A stretch of DNA of 64,000 bases from BM520 sp964594665 (GTDB taxonomy: Bacteria; Bacteroidota; Bacteroidia; Bacteroidales; BM520): assembly GCA_964594665.1 (NCBI GenBank), contig CAZQNY010000004.1:1-64000 (forward strand), in the 5' to 3' direction. Made by a program: the position numbers and the translations under genes. A model generated the notes under the pieces. That model was not told the origin of the DNA. It did no database searches and worked only from the letters and a program-made list of their open reading frames with translations. Of the stretch, positions 15,795-23,488 are shown one piece after another (position 1 is the first letter of the stretch; each line of letters opens with the position of its first letter).

Positions 15795-18311
15795 ATGCCA
15801 CAATCAAAGTCCTTAAAAAAGAATATTTTAAAGAAAGCTGATACTACAAAAGGTAAAAAAAACAGCTCAGGGAAAAAGAAGCCTGTGAAAAAGGCTTCAG
15901 GCAGCAAAAAGCAAAAAAACAGCTTTCTGCATGATGAACGCTATCATCTCATAGGTGGGATATTCCTGCTTATCCTTTCGCTATATCTGCTGGTATCATT
16001 GGGTTCATATATTTATAACTATACGGGAACAGGAACAAACTTATCCAATGCAGGCGGGTACTTCGGTCGCTCATTGGGAAACCTGTTAATGCATACAACC
16101 TTTGGGTCCGGAGCACTTGTAATTCCTGTATGGGCATTCATTGCCGGGGTTCTCATTATCTGGCCAGGGAAGATTTCACGACCGACAACAATCATTTTTC
16201 ATACACTTTTCTGGATTATCTGGTTACCATCGCTAATGGCATTTATTTTTTATACTGAACCATTCGTCATGTTCGCAGGCTCTCTAGGAACTATGATAAG
16301 AGATTTACTTATTTCCGGTGTCGGAAAAGTGTTTTCCATCATTATTGTGGCCTTTTTACTAATCACATACCTTATTTTCGGGTTTAATTTTCACCTTTTA
16401 TTCCGAAAAAAAGAAAACCCACAAAAGAAAAAAAGTAAAAAGACCAACACCAATAATATTCCTGAAGAGGGAGTAGATATTTTTAATACCAATGAATATG
16501 CCGTTGATGATTCAGAATTGGAAACGGATTTCATTAACAGTACTACCGTAGGCCCTGACAAGGAAAACAAAAATAATGAAACCACAGCAACAGCAGAAAC
16601 GCCTGTGGATACAAAAAACATAGAGCTGGAAGCACCCGCAAAAGAAGATCAGAAGAAAGATAAACCAGAGGCCAAAGACGACATCAATTTAACCGTTGAA
16701 GAAGTAAAAGAGGAAGAAAAAGTAACCACTCCCAGGGTTCAGGAGCATTATGGGCTGGATACAAAATATGACCCACGGTTGGATTTACCTGATTTTATAT
16801 TCCCTGAAACAGAATTCCTAAAGGCTTATGGCAGTGATACTGTTAGCATTAACAAACAGGAGCTTGAAGAAAACAAGAATAAGATTGTTAAGACCCTGAA
16901 TAATTATTCCATAAAAATTGATCAGATAAAAGCCACTATCGGCCCTACCATTACACTATACGAAATTGTTCCGGCGCCGGGTATTCGCATCAGTAAGATC
17001 AAAAACCTGGAAGATGACATTGCTCTCAGTTTATCGGCTTTAGGCATCAGAATTATTGCGCCTATTCCCGGGAAAGGAACCATCGGTATTGAAGTTCCGA
17101 ATCGTAAGCCTCAGACAGTATCCATGAAATCGATTATTGAGAGCACCCGGTTTCAGGATAACAAATTTGAACTTCCCATAGGATTAGGAAAAACCATTGC
17201 CAACGAATCGTTTGTTGCTGACCTGACCAAAATGCCGCACTTGCTTATTGCCGGTGCTACGGGACAGGGTAAATCAGTAGGATTGAATGCAATACTCACG
17301 TCATTATTATATAAAAAACACCCCAGTGAGTTAAAGCTGATCCTTGTGGATCCAAAAAAGGTTGAGTTAACCCTGTTCAATCGCATTGAAAGGCACTATT
17401 TAGCAAAACTACCTAATTCAGAAGAAGCTATCATCACTGACACCAAGAAGGTTGTGCAAACGCTAAATTCGCTGATCATTGAGATGGAAAACAGGTACAA
17501 CCTGCTCAAAGATGCCCAGGTACGAAATATCAAGGAATATAATGCGCGATTCATCCAGCGAAAGCTAAACCCTGAAGAAGGGCACAGTTATTTGCCGTAT
17601 ATTGTCCTTGTGGTGGATGAATTTGCCGACTTAATTATGACTGCCGGCAAAGAGATAGAACAGCCCATAACCCGCCTGGCTCAGCTGGCCCGTGCCATTG
17701 GTATACATTTAATAATTGCAACACAGAGGCCGTCGGTGAACATTATCACCGGAACCATAAAAGCAAACTTCCCGGCACGAATAGCATTCAGGGTTGTTTC
17801 AAAGATGGATAGCCGTACAATTCTCGACAGCGGTGGTGCAGATCAATTGGTTGGACGTGGTGATATGTTGTTAAGTACCGGCAGCGATATCACCAGGCTG
17901 CAGTGTGCCTTTGTCGATACCCCGGAGGTAGAGACCATCACTGATTTCATCGGCAGCCAACGCGGATACCCTGAAGCCTTTGCATTACCTGAGGTGCCCG
18001 ATGAAGAAGCTGATGAAATCCCTGAATTCAGCAGCGAAGACCGCGACCCGCTGTTTGAAGATGCGGCCCGCATGATTGTCATCAACCAGCATGGTTCCAC
18101 TTCATTGTTACAACGAAAACTAAAGCTGGGCTATAATCGCGCAGGAAGACTTATCGATCAATTGGAAGCTGTGGGAATAGTGGGGCCCTTTGAGGGGTCT
18201 AAAGCAAGAGAAGTGAAAATTGGCTCCGAAATGGCTTTGGAACAATTTTTGAAAGATTTATACGCCAAAGAAAATAGCAATAAAGATTCAAACAGCGATT
18301 ACATGTTTTAA
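15795..18311 (+). CDS. ftsK: DNA translocase FtsK/SpoIIIE
   Basis: Septum-anchored ATP-driven DNA pump that clears the chromosome terminus during division. 838 aa. A Lys-rich start (1-45) precedes four transmembrane helices (about 50-205). Next come an acidic/Lys linker (about 210-330), the alpha domain, the motor domain with Walker A GATGQGKS at 487-494 and Walker B YIVLVVDEFADL, and a C-terminal winged-helix gamma domain (about 750-825: GSTSLLQRKLKLGYNRAGRLIDQLE) that reads polar DNA motifs. Complete in all parts. Heads a same-strand run with lolA, aat, the deaminase, DUF3127 and the HAD gene, although lolA has its own promoter. Confidence 0.95.
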   Translation: MPQSKSLKKNILKKADTTKGKKNSSGKKKPVKKASGSKKQKNSFLHDERYHLIGGIFLLILSLYLLVSLGSYIYNYTGTGTNLSNAGGYFGRSLGNLLMHTTFGSGALVIPVWAFIAGVLIIWPGKISRPTTIIFHTLFWIIWLPSLMAFIFYTEPFVMFAGSLGTMIRDLLISGVGKVFSIIIVAFLLITYLIFGFNFHLLFRKKENPQKKKSKKTNTNNIPEEGVDIFNTNEYAVDDSELETDFINSTTVGPDKENKNNETTATAETPVDTKNIELEAPAKEDQKKDKPEAKDDINLTVEEVKEEEKVTTPRVQEHYGLDTKYDPRLDLPDFIFPETEFLKAYGSDTVSINKQELEENKNKIVKTLNNYSIKIDQIKATIGPTITLYEIVPAPGIRISKIKNLEDDIALSLSALGIRIIAPIPGKGTIGIEVPNRKPQTVSMKSIIESTRFQDNKFELPIGLGKTIANESFVADLTKMPHLLIAGATGQGKSVGLNAILTSLLYKKHPSELKLILVDPKKVELTLFNRIERHYLAKLPNSEEAIITDTKKVVQTLNSLIIEMENRYNLLKDAQVRNIKEYNARFIQRKLNPEEGHSYLPYIVLVVDEFADLIMTAGKEIEQPITRLAQLARAIGIHLIIATQRPSVNIITGTIKANFPARIAFRVVSKMDSRTILDSGGADQLVGRGDMLLSTGSDITRLQCAFVDTPEVETITDFIGSQRGYPEAFALPEVPDEEADEIPEFSSEDRDPLFEDAARMIVINQHGSTSLLQRKLKLGYNRAGRLIDQLEAVGIVGPFEGSKAREVKIGSEMALEQFLKDLYAKENSNKDSNSDYMF

Positions 18312-18322
18312 TTCTGAATGCT

Positions 18323-18330
18323 TATCTTTG
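18323..18330 (+). promoter_or_regulatory. Candidate -7 box for the lolA-like gene
   Basis: TATCTTTG, exact TAnnTTTG, in the short gap after ftsK and 28 bases before the ATG at 18359 (19 before the ATG at 18350). Confidence 0.5.
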
Positions 18331-18358
18331 CCAGCTTTTTAACATAAAAATGATTACA

Positions 18359-18997
18359 ATGAAAAAAATATCATCCTTACTCATCCTGCTTATTGTTTTT
18401 ATCAGTGCCTTATTTGCACAAAATGACGCCAATAAAATTCTCAGCGATTTTGCCGCAAAAGCACAAAGCTACAGCAGCATATCAGCTGATTTTCAATATA
18501 TCATGGAAAATACAAATGAAAATATTAGCGATAGCTACAACGGGAAACTGCTGTTAAAAGGCGATAAATTCAGGCTTGAAATTGCAGGACAGGTCATAAT
18601 AAGCGATGGTATATCCATATGGACTTATATTCCTGATGCAGAGGAGGTACAGGTAAACTCTGCCGAAGAGTCAGAAGACCTGTTTACTCCGGCAAAGCTA
18701 TTCTCTTCCTACTCTGAAGATTTTGAAGCATCCTACAAAAAACAATATTCGGTCGGGCCCAGGAAAATACATGTTTTGAAACTTATCCCTTTGGATGAAT
18801 CACAGGGTTTCAATAAAGCTGAAATGGAACTTGATGCCGAATCATTACAACTTATACGGTTTTCACTGTTTGATAATCATCATAATAAATTCGGATATAT
18901 TGTAGATAAATTCTTCACTGACAAAGACCTTAATGACAATCTGTTTACGTTTAACAGCGCCGAATACCCTGATGTTGAGGTCATAGACATGAGATAG
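18359..18997 (+). CDS. LolA-like outer membrane lipoprotein carrier
   Basis: Periplasmic protein of about 212 aa with a signal peptide (KKISSLLILLIVFISALFAQ) and a LolA/LolB-type curved sheet: AKAQSYSSISADFQYIMEN, GKLLLKGDKFRLEIAGQ, ISDGISIWTYIPDAEEVQVN, and a later segment with SLFDNHHNKFGYIVDKF. LolA carries lipoproteins from the inner to the outer membrane. Bacteroidota carry several LolA-like genes, so lipoprotein traffic is likely but not certain here. The ATG at 18350 would add three residues. The stop (TAG) directly abuts the aat ATG. Confidence 0.85.
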   Translation: MKKISSLLILLIVFISALFAQNDANKILSDFAAKAQSYSSISADFQYIMENTNENISDSYNGKLLLKGDKFRLEIAGQVIISDGISIWTYIPDAEEVQVNSAEESEDLFTPAKLFSSYSEDFEASYKKQYSVGPRKIHVLKLIPLDESQGFNKAEMELDAESLQLIRFSLFDNHHNKFGYIVDKFFTDKDLNDNLFTFNSAEYPDVEVIDMR

Positions 18998-19666
18998 ATG
19001 GACCGTGGATCCGAATATATATTTCCTGATATTAATGAAGCCAATAAAGACGGACTTTTAGCCATAGGGGGTGATTTAGCACCTTCAACACTGCTGGAAG
19101 CCTATTCACACGGGATCTTCCCATGGTTTGACAACGAATCACCAATAATGTGGTGGTCTCCGGATCCAAGAATGATACTCCCTACGGATAAAATTCATAT
19201 TTCAAAATCATTATCCCGGGTTATTAAATCCAACAAATATTCAGTATCTTTCGACAAGGTTTTTAACGAGGTTATAAACCTTTGTGCTCAGGTGCCACGT
19301 GAAGATGGTTATGGCACATGGATAACAGATCAAATGATGAAGGCTTATATGCGGCTTTTTAAACTTGGATATGCACATTCAGTTGAGATATGGCATGATA
19401 AATCACTTGCCGGGGGCTTATATGGCGTTCAACTGGGGCGCATGTTTTTCGGTGAATCCATGTTTCATATTATGCCTGATGCTTCAAAAATGGCATTATA
19501 TTATTTAACTGAAAAGCTAAAAACATTAAATATCCCGGTTATAGACTGCCAGCAGGAGACTGAGCATTTAAAAAGAATGGGTGCAGTGGCAGTAAGCAGA
19601 ATGGAATTTAAAAAAATGATTGCCATAGCTATGGAAAAACCGATTTGTGACTTAAAATGGCATTAA
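18998..19666 (+). CDS. aat: Leucyl/phenylalanyl-tRNA-protein transferase
   Basis: N-end rule enzyme: transfers Leu or Phe from tRNA to proteins with N-terminal Arg or Lys, marking them for ClpS/ClpAP. 222 aa. Family motifs are FPDINEANKDGLLAIGGDL, YSHGIFPWFDNESPIMWWSPDPRMIL, HSVEIWHDKSLAGGLYGVQLG, and FFGESMFHIMPDASKMALYYL. Translationally adjacent to lolA (stop and start touch). The partner adaptor clpS is in the same window at 22034, so both halves of the pathway are close together. Confidence 0.95.
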   Translation: MDRGSEYIFPDINEANKDGLLAIGGDLAPSTLLEAYSHGIFPWFDNESPIMWWSPDPRMILPTDKIHISKSLSRVIKSNKYSVSFDKVFNEVINLCAQVPREDGYGTWITDQMMKAYMRLFKLGYAHSVEIWHDKSLAGGLYGVQLGRMFFGESMFHIMPDASKMALYYLTEKLKTLNIPVIDCQQETEHLKRMGAVAVSRMEFKKMIAIAMEKPICDLKWH

Positions 19667-19675
19667 AATAATATC

Positions 19676-20152
19676 ATGGAAAACTTTAATAAAAATTTCT
19701 TAATAAAAGCCATCGAGCTTGCAAAAAACAATATTGAAAAGGAATGTGGTGGTCCTTTTGGAGCTGTAATTGTAAAAAATGGTGAAATAATTGCGACAGG
19801 AGCCAACCACGTTACCACAGAAAATGATCCTACAGCACATGCTGAGATTGTTGCTATCCGAAATGCCTGTAAAAAGCTGGGCACATTCCAACTGGAAGGG
19901 TGTGAATTATACACCAGCTGCGAGCCTTGCCCTATGTGCCTGGGAGCCATTTACTGGGCCCGCCCCGAGAGGTTTTATTATGCTGCATCAAAAAGCGATG
20001 CTGCGAAAGCTGGTTTTGACGACTCCTTTATTTATGATGAAATAGTATTAAAACCGGAAGAAAGAAGCATACCCGGAATACAGGCACTGCAACAAGAGGC
20101 TGTTAAAGTATTCAGTGTTTGGACAGAATTGGAAAATAAAACAGATTATTAA
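19676..20152 (+). CDS. guaD: Guanine deaminase (CDA-type, GuaD-like)
   Basis: Zinc-dependent deaminase of 158 aa in the cytidine-deaminase fold. The zinc site is HAE (in DPTAHAEIVAIRNA) and PCPMC (in TSCEPCPMCLGAIYWARP). The sequence matches the short bacterial guanine deaminase group better than TadA: GGPFGAVIVKNGEIIATG, HVTTENDPTAHAE, and the C-terminal AGFDDSFIYDEI, a GuaD feature. It would convert guanine to xanthine. TadA is the main alternative, but TadA lacks the GFDDSFIY segment. It lies 9 bases after aat and 15 before DUF3127. Confidence 0.82.
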   Translation: MENFNKNFLIKAIELAKNNIEKECGGPFGAVIVKNGEIIATGANHVTTENDPTAHAEIVAIRNACKKLGTFQLEGCELYTSCEPCPMCLGAIYWARPERFYYAASKSDAAKAGFDDSFIYDEIVLKPEERSIPGIQALQQEAVKVFSVWTELENKTDY

Positions 20153-20167
20153 TAAAATATCCTTGAC

Positions 20168-20548
20168 ATGAATTTTGAACTTGAAGGCAGACTAATTGAA
20201 AAGTATAATACCCAGGAAGTTACTGCAACATTTAAAAAAAGAGAGTTTGTTATCGAACACCGCGAAGATGCCGGGGGAAGGGAATTTATAAATACTATAA
20301 AATTCCAAACAGTACAGGACAGATGTGCCATGCTCGATAACTTCAACCTCAACGACCTTGTGAAAGTTTCCTTTTCCATAAAGGGACGCAAATGGGAAAA
20401 AAACGGCCAGATAAATTACTTTAATAACCTGGAGGCATGGAGAATAGAATCTTCAGCACCGGCAACACCACAACAGACACCGCCGCAGGATATTTCTGTC
20501 GACGACCTGCCGCCTCTGCCGGAAGATTACAATGACCTTCCTTTCTGA
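20168..20548 (+). CDS. DUF3127 protein with SSB-like acidic C-terminal tip
   Basis: A 126-aa cytoplasmic protein. Residues 1-100 are the DUF3127 domain (ELEGRLIEKYNTQEVTATF, REFINTIKFQTVQDRC, DLVKVSFSIKGRKWEKNGQI), an OB-fold-like pattern. A Pro/Gln-rich linker follows (about 101-111), then an acidic end: SVDDLPPLPEDYNDLPF. This layout (OB fold, disordered linker, acidic tip ending Leu/Ile-Pro-Phe) is the architecture of single-stranded DNA-binding protein. DUF3127 is of unknown function. Its stop overlaps the next ATG (TGATG), so it is coupled with the HAD gene. Confidence 0.85.
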   Translation: MNFELEGRLIEKYNTQEVTATFKKREFVIEHREDAGGREFINTIKFQTVQDRCAMLDNFNLNDLVKVSFSIKGRKWEKNGQINYFNNLEAWRIESSAPATPQQTPPQDISVDDLPPLPEDYNDLPF

Positions 20549-21204
20549 TGGCTCAAGACACATCAGTAATTTGGGACTGGAACGGGACCTTATTGAACGA
20601 CACGGATCTGTGTATTGATATTATGAATGGGATGCTGACTCATAAAGGGTTGCATCCCATTACCAGAGAAATATATCGCAAGCAATTCACCTTTCCGGTG
20701 CAAAAATATTATGAAGGTATTGGCTGGGACTTCAGGAAATACAGTTTCAAGGAAGTAGGATTTGAATTCATTATACACTATAAACAACGCTTAAATGAAT
20801 GTGGTTTATTTCCGGAGGCACCAGAAGTTTTACAGTGGATCAGCGATAGGGGAATAAAACAACATATGCTCTCGGCTATGGAGTCAGGGTTATTAAAGGA
20901 AACAACACAAAAACTCGGCGTTTCAAAATGGCTTACCTCAATTCATGGCATTCGTGATAACTATGCCCACGGCAAACTGGATGCGGGCAGGGAGATGATC
21001 TCCACAGAGGGTATTGATATTAAAAATTGCATCATTATTGGCGACACTCTTCATGATGCAGAAATTGCAAGGGCATTGGGAACACAATGCATATTGATAT
21101 CAAAGGGACATCAATCCTTTGAACGATTGCTGGAGTCCGGGTTTCCGGTTGTCCATCATCTGAAAGAGGTCATTGAATTTGTAAAACCTCTTGCTAAAGT
21201 TTAA
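20548..21204 (+). CDS. HAD-superfamily phosphatase (phosphoglycolate-phosphatase-like)
   Basis: A 218-aa HAD hydrolase. Motif I is DWNGTLLND near residue 10, a DxN variant of DxDGT seen in many phosphatases of this branch. A four-helix cap follows (about 20-90); motif II is LSAMESG, and motif III/IV is IIGDTLHDAEIARALG. The substrate cannot be read. It is translationally coupled to DUF3127 and its end overlaps the convergent M48 gene by 11 bases. Confidence 0.85.
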   Translation: MAQDTSVIWDWNGTLLNDTDLCIDIMNGMLTHKGLHPITREIYRKQFTFPVQKYYEGIGWDFRKYSFKEVGFEFIIHYKQRLNECGLFPEAPEVLQWISDRGIKQHMLSAMESGLLKETTQKLGVSKWLTSIHGIRDNYAHGKLDAGREMISTEGIDIKNCIIIGDTLHDAEIARALGTQCILISKGHQSFERLLESGFPVVHHLKEVIEFVKPLAKV

Positions 21205-22024
21205 CGGGATTCTTCTTTTGTTTTCCCTTGTAATATTTCATAGCTTCCGGCAGATTATCCTTCATAGCCTGTATGCGTTTCGCATCAGAAGGGTGAGTAG
21301 ATAATAATTCCGGAACATTGGCACCCCCAAGGGCTGTCATTTTTTCCCAAAAAGCAACCGCATGTGAAGGATCATAACCAGCCTTTGCCATCATGATCAT
21401 CCCCAGCTTATCAGCTTCATATTCGTGCTTTCGCGAGTAGGCCAGTGTACCCAATGTGGAGCCTAAACCATAGGATGCCAGAAATATCTGCTGTGTCATT
21501 TCCGGTTTCTCCTGAAGAGCCACTCCCAGAGTCATACCCCCAAGCTGTACTGCCAGCTGTTGACTCATACGTTCATTTCCATGACGAGCCAATGCATGAC
21601 CAATCTCGTGACCCATAACAACAGCGATTCCATTTTCATCCTCGCATACAGGCATAATGCCCGAATAAAACACGATCTTTCCACCGGGCATGCACCATGC
21701 ATTTATGGTTTCTTCTGATACTACATTAAACTCCCAGTCAAACTCATCAAGGCGCTTTTCAAGGCCATTTTCACTAAGAAAACCCATTACAGCAGAGGAA
21801 ATGTCATTTCCTACTTTCCGAACCTTTTGTACATCTTTATTATTATCCGGCAGAGGTGTATTTTCCTGTAAAAATGCATCATAGGATGTAAGACTCATCT
21901 CCATCATTACTGACGAAGGTAAAAAATTCATCTGCTTCCGATTTATTAATGGAACTGTACTACATGCAGTTATTAAAGTTGTGATTATCAATAAAACTGC
22001 AACTAAGAATAGTGGTCGTTTCAT
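21194..22024 (-). CDS. M48-family metallopeptidase lipoprotein
   Basis: Zinc peptidase of 276 aa with a lipoprotein signal (LITTLITAC, mature Cys about 21), so it is envelope-anchored. The catalytic motif HEIGHALARHGNE contains HExxH, and the third ligand lies in the EYEADKLGMIMM segment. This is the LoiP/YcaL/BepA-like group, involved in outer membrane protein quality control in Proteobacteria. No TPR domain is present, unlike BepA. It lies 9 bases after clpS on the same strand, so the two are probably one operon. Confidence 0.9.
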   Translation of the reverse strand: MKRPLFLVAVLLIITTLITACSTVPLINRKQMNFLPSSVMMEMSLTSYDAFLQENTPLPDNNKDVQKVRKVGNDISSAVMGFLSENGLEKRLDEFDWEFNVVSEETINAWCMPGGKIVFYSGIMPVCEDENGIAVVMGHEIGHALARHGNERMSQQLAVQLGGMTLGVALQEKPEMTQQIFLASYGLGSTLGTLAYSRKHEYEADKLGMIMMAKAGYDPSHAVAFWEKMTALGGANVPELLSTHPSDAKRIQAMKDNLPEAMKYYKGKQKKNPVKL

Positions 22025-22033
22025 AATTTTATG

Positions 22034-22330
22034 TTAATTAATTTCAACAGTTATTTGAAGACTGGTTAATGCTTTTGCCATTTTTTGCAATTCATAAGCA
22101 GGGCCCTCTTTAATTACACATTTCCCTTTATAATGGGCTATTAATGTGCATTGTGAAGCTTGTTCCTCAGAATGTTCACAGATCTCAACCAATGCATCTA
22201 TGATATAATCAAAAGTATTCACTTCATCATTAAACAGTATCAGTTTCTTTTTCTTACCTATGATGGTCTCATCCTTGATTTCAGACTCAGGAAGCTCAAT
22301 GTTTCCAAAATAAAAACTATTCTTCTGCAT
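22034..22330 (-). CDS. clpS: ATP-dependent Clp protease adaptor ClpS
   Basis: Adaptor that delivers N-degron substrates to ClpA or ClpC. 98 aa with the fold-defining segments LILFNDEVNTFDYIIDALVEI (the Asn-Asp-Glu of the N-degron pocket), CEHSEEQASQCTLIAHYKGKCVIKEG and the C-terminal helix. The N-terminal extension of about 25 residues is variable in the family. First gene of a clpS-M48 pair. Its -7 box sits only 7 bases before the ATG. The NUDIX gene is divergent. Confidence 0.93.
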   Translation of the reverse strand: MQKNSFYFGNIELPESEIKDETIIGKKKKLILFNDEVNTFDYIIDALVEICEHSEEQASQCTLIAHYKGKCVIKEGPAYELQKMAKALTSLQITVEIN

Positions 22331-22337
22331 AATAGTT

Positions 22338-22345
22338 CAAAAATA
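22338..22345 (-). promoter_or_regulatory. Candidate -7 box for clpS
   Basis: On the minus strand TATTTTTG, exact TAnnTTTG, ending 7 bases before the clpS ATG. This would give a leader of only a few bases. Confidence 0.5.
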
Positions 22346-22423
22346 CAACATTTTTTTCAGCATGCTGTTTATGCTATACGGGGAAAAGAAAGAAATTTGC
22401 GCAAGCAACATTATTTAAAAACT

Positions 22424-23044
22424 ATGCAGGATCCAGTCAGAAATATCAGAAACCATATAAATCGTGAATTACCTGGTAAAAAAGCGCATGAAGAGATGTT
22501 GTCAGAAATCCGGATAAATCAAATGAACACCATACACCACAGTACTCCTCCCCTTGAAGCAGCTGTTCTGGTATTACTATATAAAAAAAACAACACATGG
22601 CATATTCCATTAATTCAACGGACTATTGACAATCATGCACACAGCGGTCAGATTTCACTTCCCGGCGGAAGATATGAGGAAACAGACAGAAACCTGATGC
22701 ACACAGCATTACGCGAAACAGAAGAAGAAATCGGAGTAGCTCAGGATGATATTGAAATTTTAGGACAGCTTACACCGATATATATTCCTCCCAGTAATTT
22801 TAATGTAGCTCCATTTGTTGGAGTTTTCAAAAATGGATTACCGGTTTTCACTCCTGATAAGAAGGAAGTTGATCACATCATAAATATATCATACAACAGC
22901 CTTTGCAATCCGCAACATATAGCTACAGATAGCTTCCATGTCAGGGATATGAGATTCACCACACCCTGTTTCAAAATCAATGGCTACACCATTTGGGGCG
23001 CAACAGCAATGATGCTAAACGAATTCATTGCTGTATCGAAATAA
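22424..23044 (+). CDS. NUDIX CoA pyrophosphatase
   Basis: A 206-aa NUDIX hydrolase of the coenzyme A diphosphatase group, which splits CoA to 3',5'-ADP and phosphopantetheine. The group-specific segment before the NUDIX box (LIQRTIDNHAHSGQISLPGG) is present. The NUDIX box follows as GGRYEETDRNLMHTALRETEEEIGV, split in two here: G-x5-E at the Gly-Arg end and REtEEEiG at the other. The start at 22424 is preferred, since the open frame upstream overlaps clpS on the other strand and is unlike the family. coaE is also in this window but not linked. Confidence 0.88.
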   Translation: MQDPVRNIRNHINRELPGKKAHEEMLSEIRINQMNTIHHSTPPLEAAVLVLLYKKNNTWHIPLIQRTIDNHAHSGQISLPGGRYEETDRNLMHTALRETEEEIGVAQDDIEILGQLTPIYIPPSNFNVAPFVGVFKNGLPVFTPDKKEVDHIINISYNSLCNPQHIATDSFHVRDMRFTTPCFKINGYTIWGATAMMLNEFIAVSK

Positions 23045-23433
23045 TTCTTCATTTATGAAGAGTCCTTTCATTTTCGAAGACAACAATAATAACGCACTAA
23101 TCAACAGCTATTTACATCCAAATAACTCATAACAGGCAGCAATTCCAGGTCACTCAGATATTCAAAAACGAAGATAGCCCAAAACCTAATAAAAACACAA
23201 AACCCTAAATATCAACACATTAAAAACAATGGCACACTCATTGATATTTAGTTTTTAACATATATTAATTTAATTCATAAAAACATGACACTGATAATTA
23301 CCATATTGATAGTATTCGCAGCTGTTGCTGGAAGCACATTAAGAATAAAATAAAAAATATCATTACAGAAGACTGATATATAAAGAACTTAAAGAAACTG
23401 CAATTATCGTAGTGTTTTTCGAACTAGTGTTAT
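23045..23433 (+). other. AT-rich intergenic region between the NUDIX gene and the terminator
   Basis: The longest stretch without a recognised gene. It holds a short palindrome just after the NUDIX stop (CTTCAT-TT-ATGAAG), a 22-codon open frame for a hydrophobic peptide (23285-23353, listed separately), and no exact -7 box. No tRNA or known RNA family was seen. A strong terminator closes it at 23434, about 390 bases after the NUDIX stop, which hints at a short transcript in between. Confidence 0.5.
23285..23353 (+). CDS. Possible small hydrophobic peptide (22 aa)
   Basis: ATG to TAA encoding MTLIITILIVFAAVAGSTLRIK: an almost pure single membrane helix with a basic C-terminal end, the shape of small membrane peptides. 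It lies 80 bases before a strong intrinsic terminator in an otherwise empty region. The leader is very AT-rich, with a one-mismatch -7 box (TAGTTTTT) upstream. In AT-rich DNA such a frame can arise by chance. Confidence 0.25.
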   Translation: MTLIITILIVFAAVAGSTLRIK

Positions 23434-23462
23434 AGCCCGGGGTAGTGTCCGGGCTTTTTTTT
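23434..23462 (+). terminator. Intrinsic terminator upstream of the amidohydrolase-like gene
   Basis: AGCCCGG (23434-23440), 8-base loop, CCGGGCT (23449-23455), then eight or more T. Perfect 7-bp GC-rich stem. It is immediately followed by the promoter of the next gene. Confidence 0.88.
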
Positions 23463-23465
23463 GTT

Positions 23466-23473
23466 TATATTTG
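23466..23473 (+). promoter_or_regulatory. Candidate -7 box for the amidohydrolase-like gene
   Basis: TATATTTG, exact TAnnTTTG, directly after the terminator T-run and 15 bases before the ATG at 23489. The gene therefore has its own insulated transcription unit. Confidence 0.55.
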
Positions 23474-23488
23474 TAAGAAAGAAAATCG

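Noticed and set aside
22160..22423. Upstream extension of the NUDIX reading frame
   Set aside because: It overlaps clpS on the other strand and encodes a sequence unlike any NUDIX protein; the ATG at 22424 gives the normal N-terminus.
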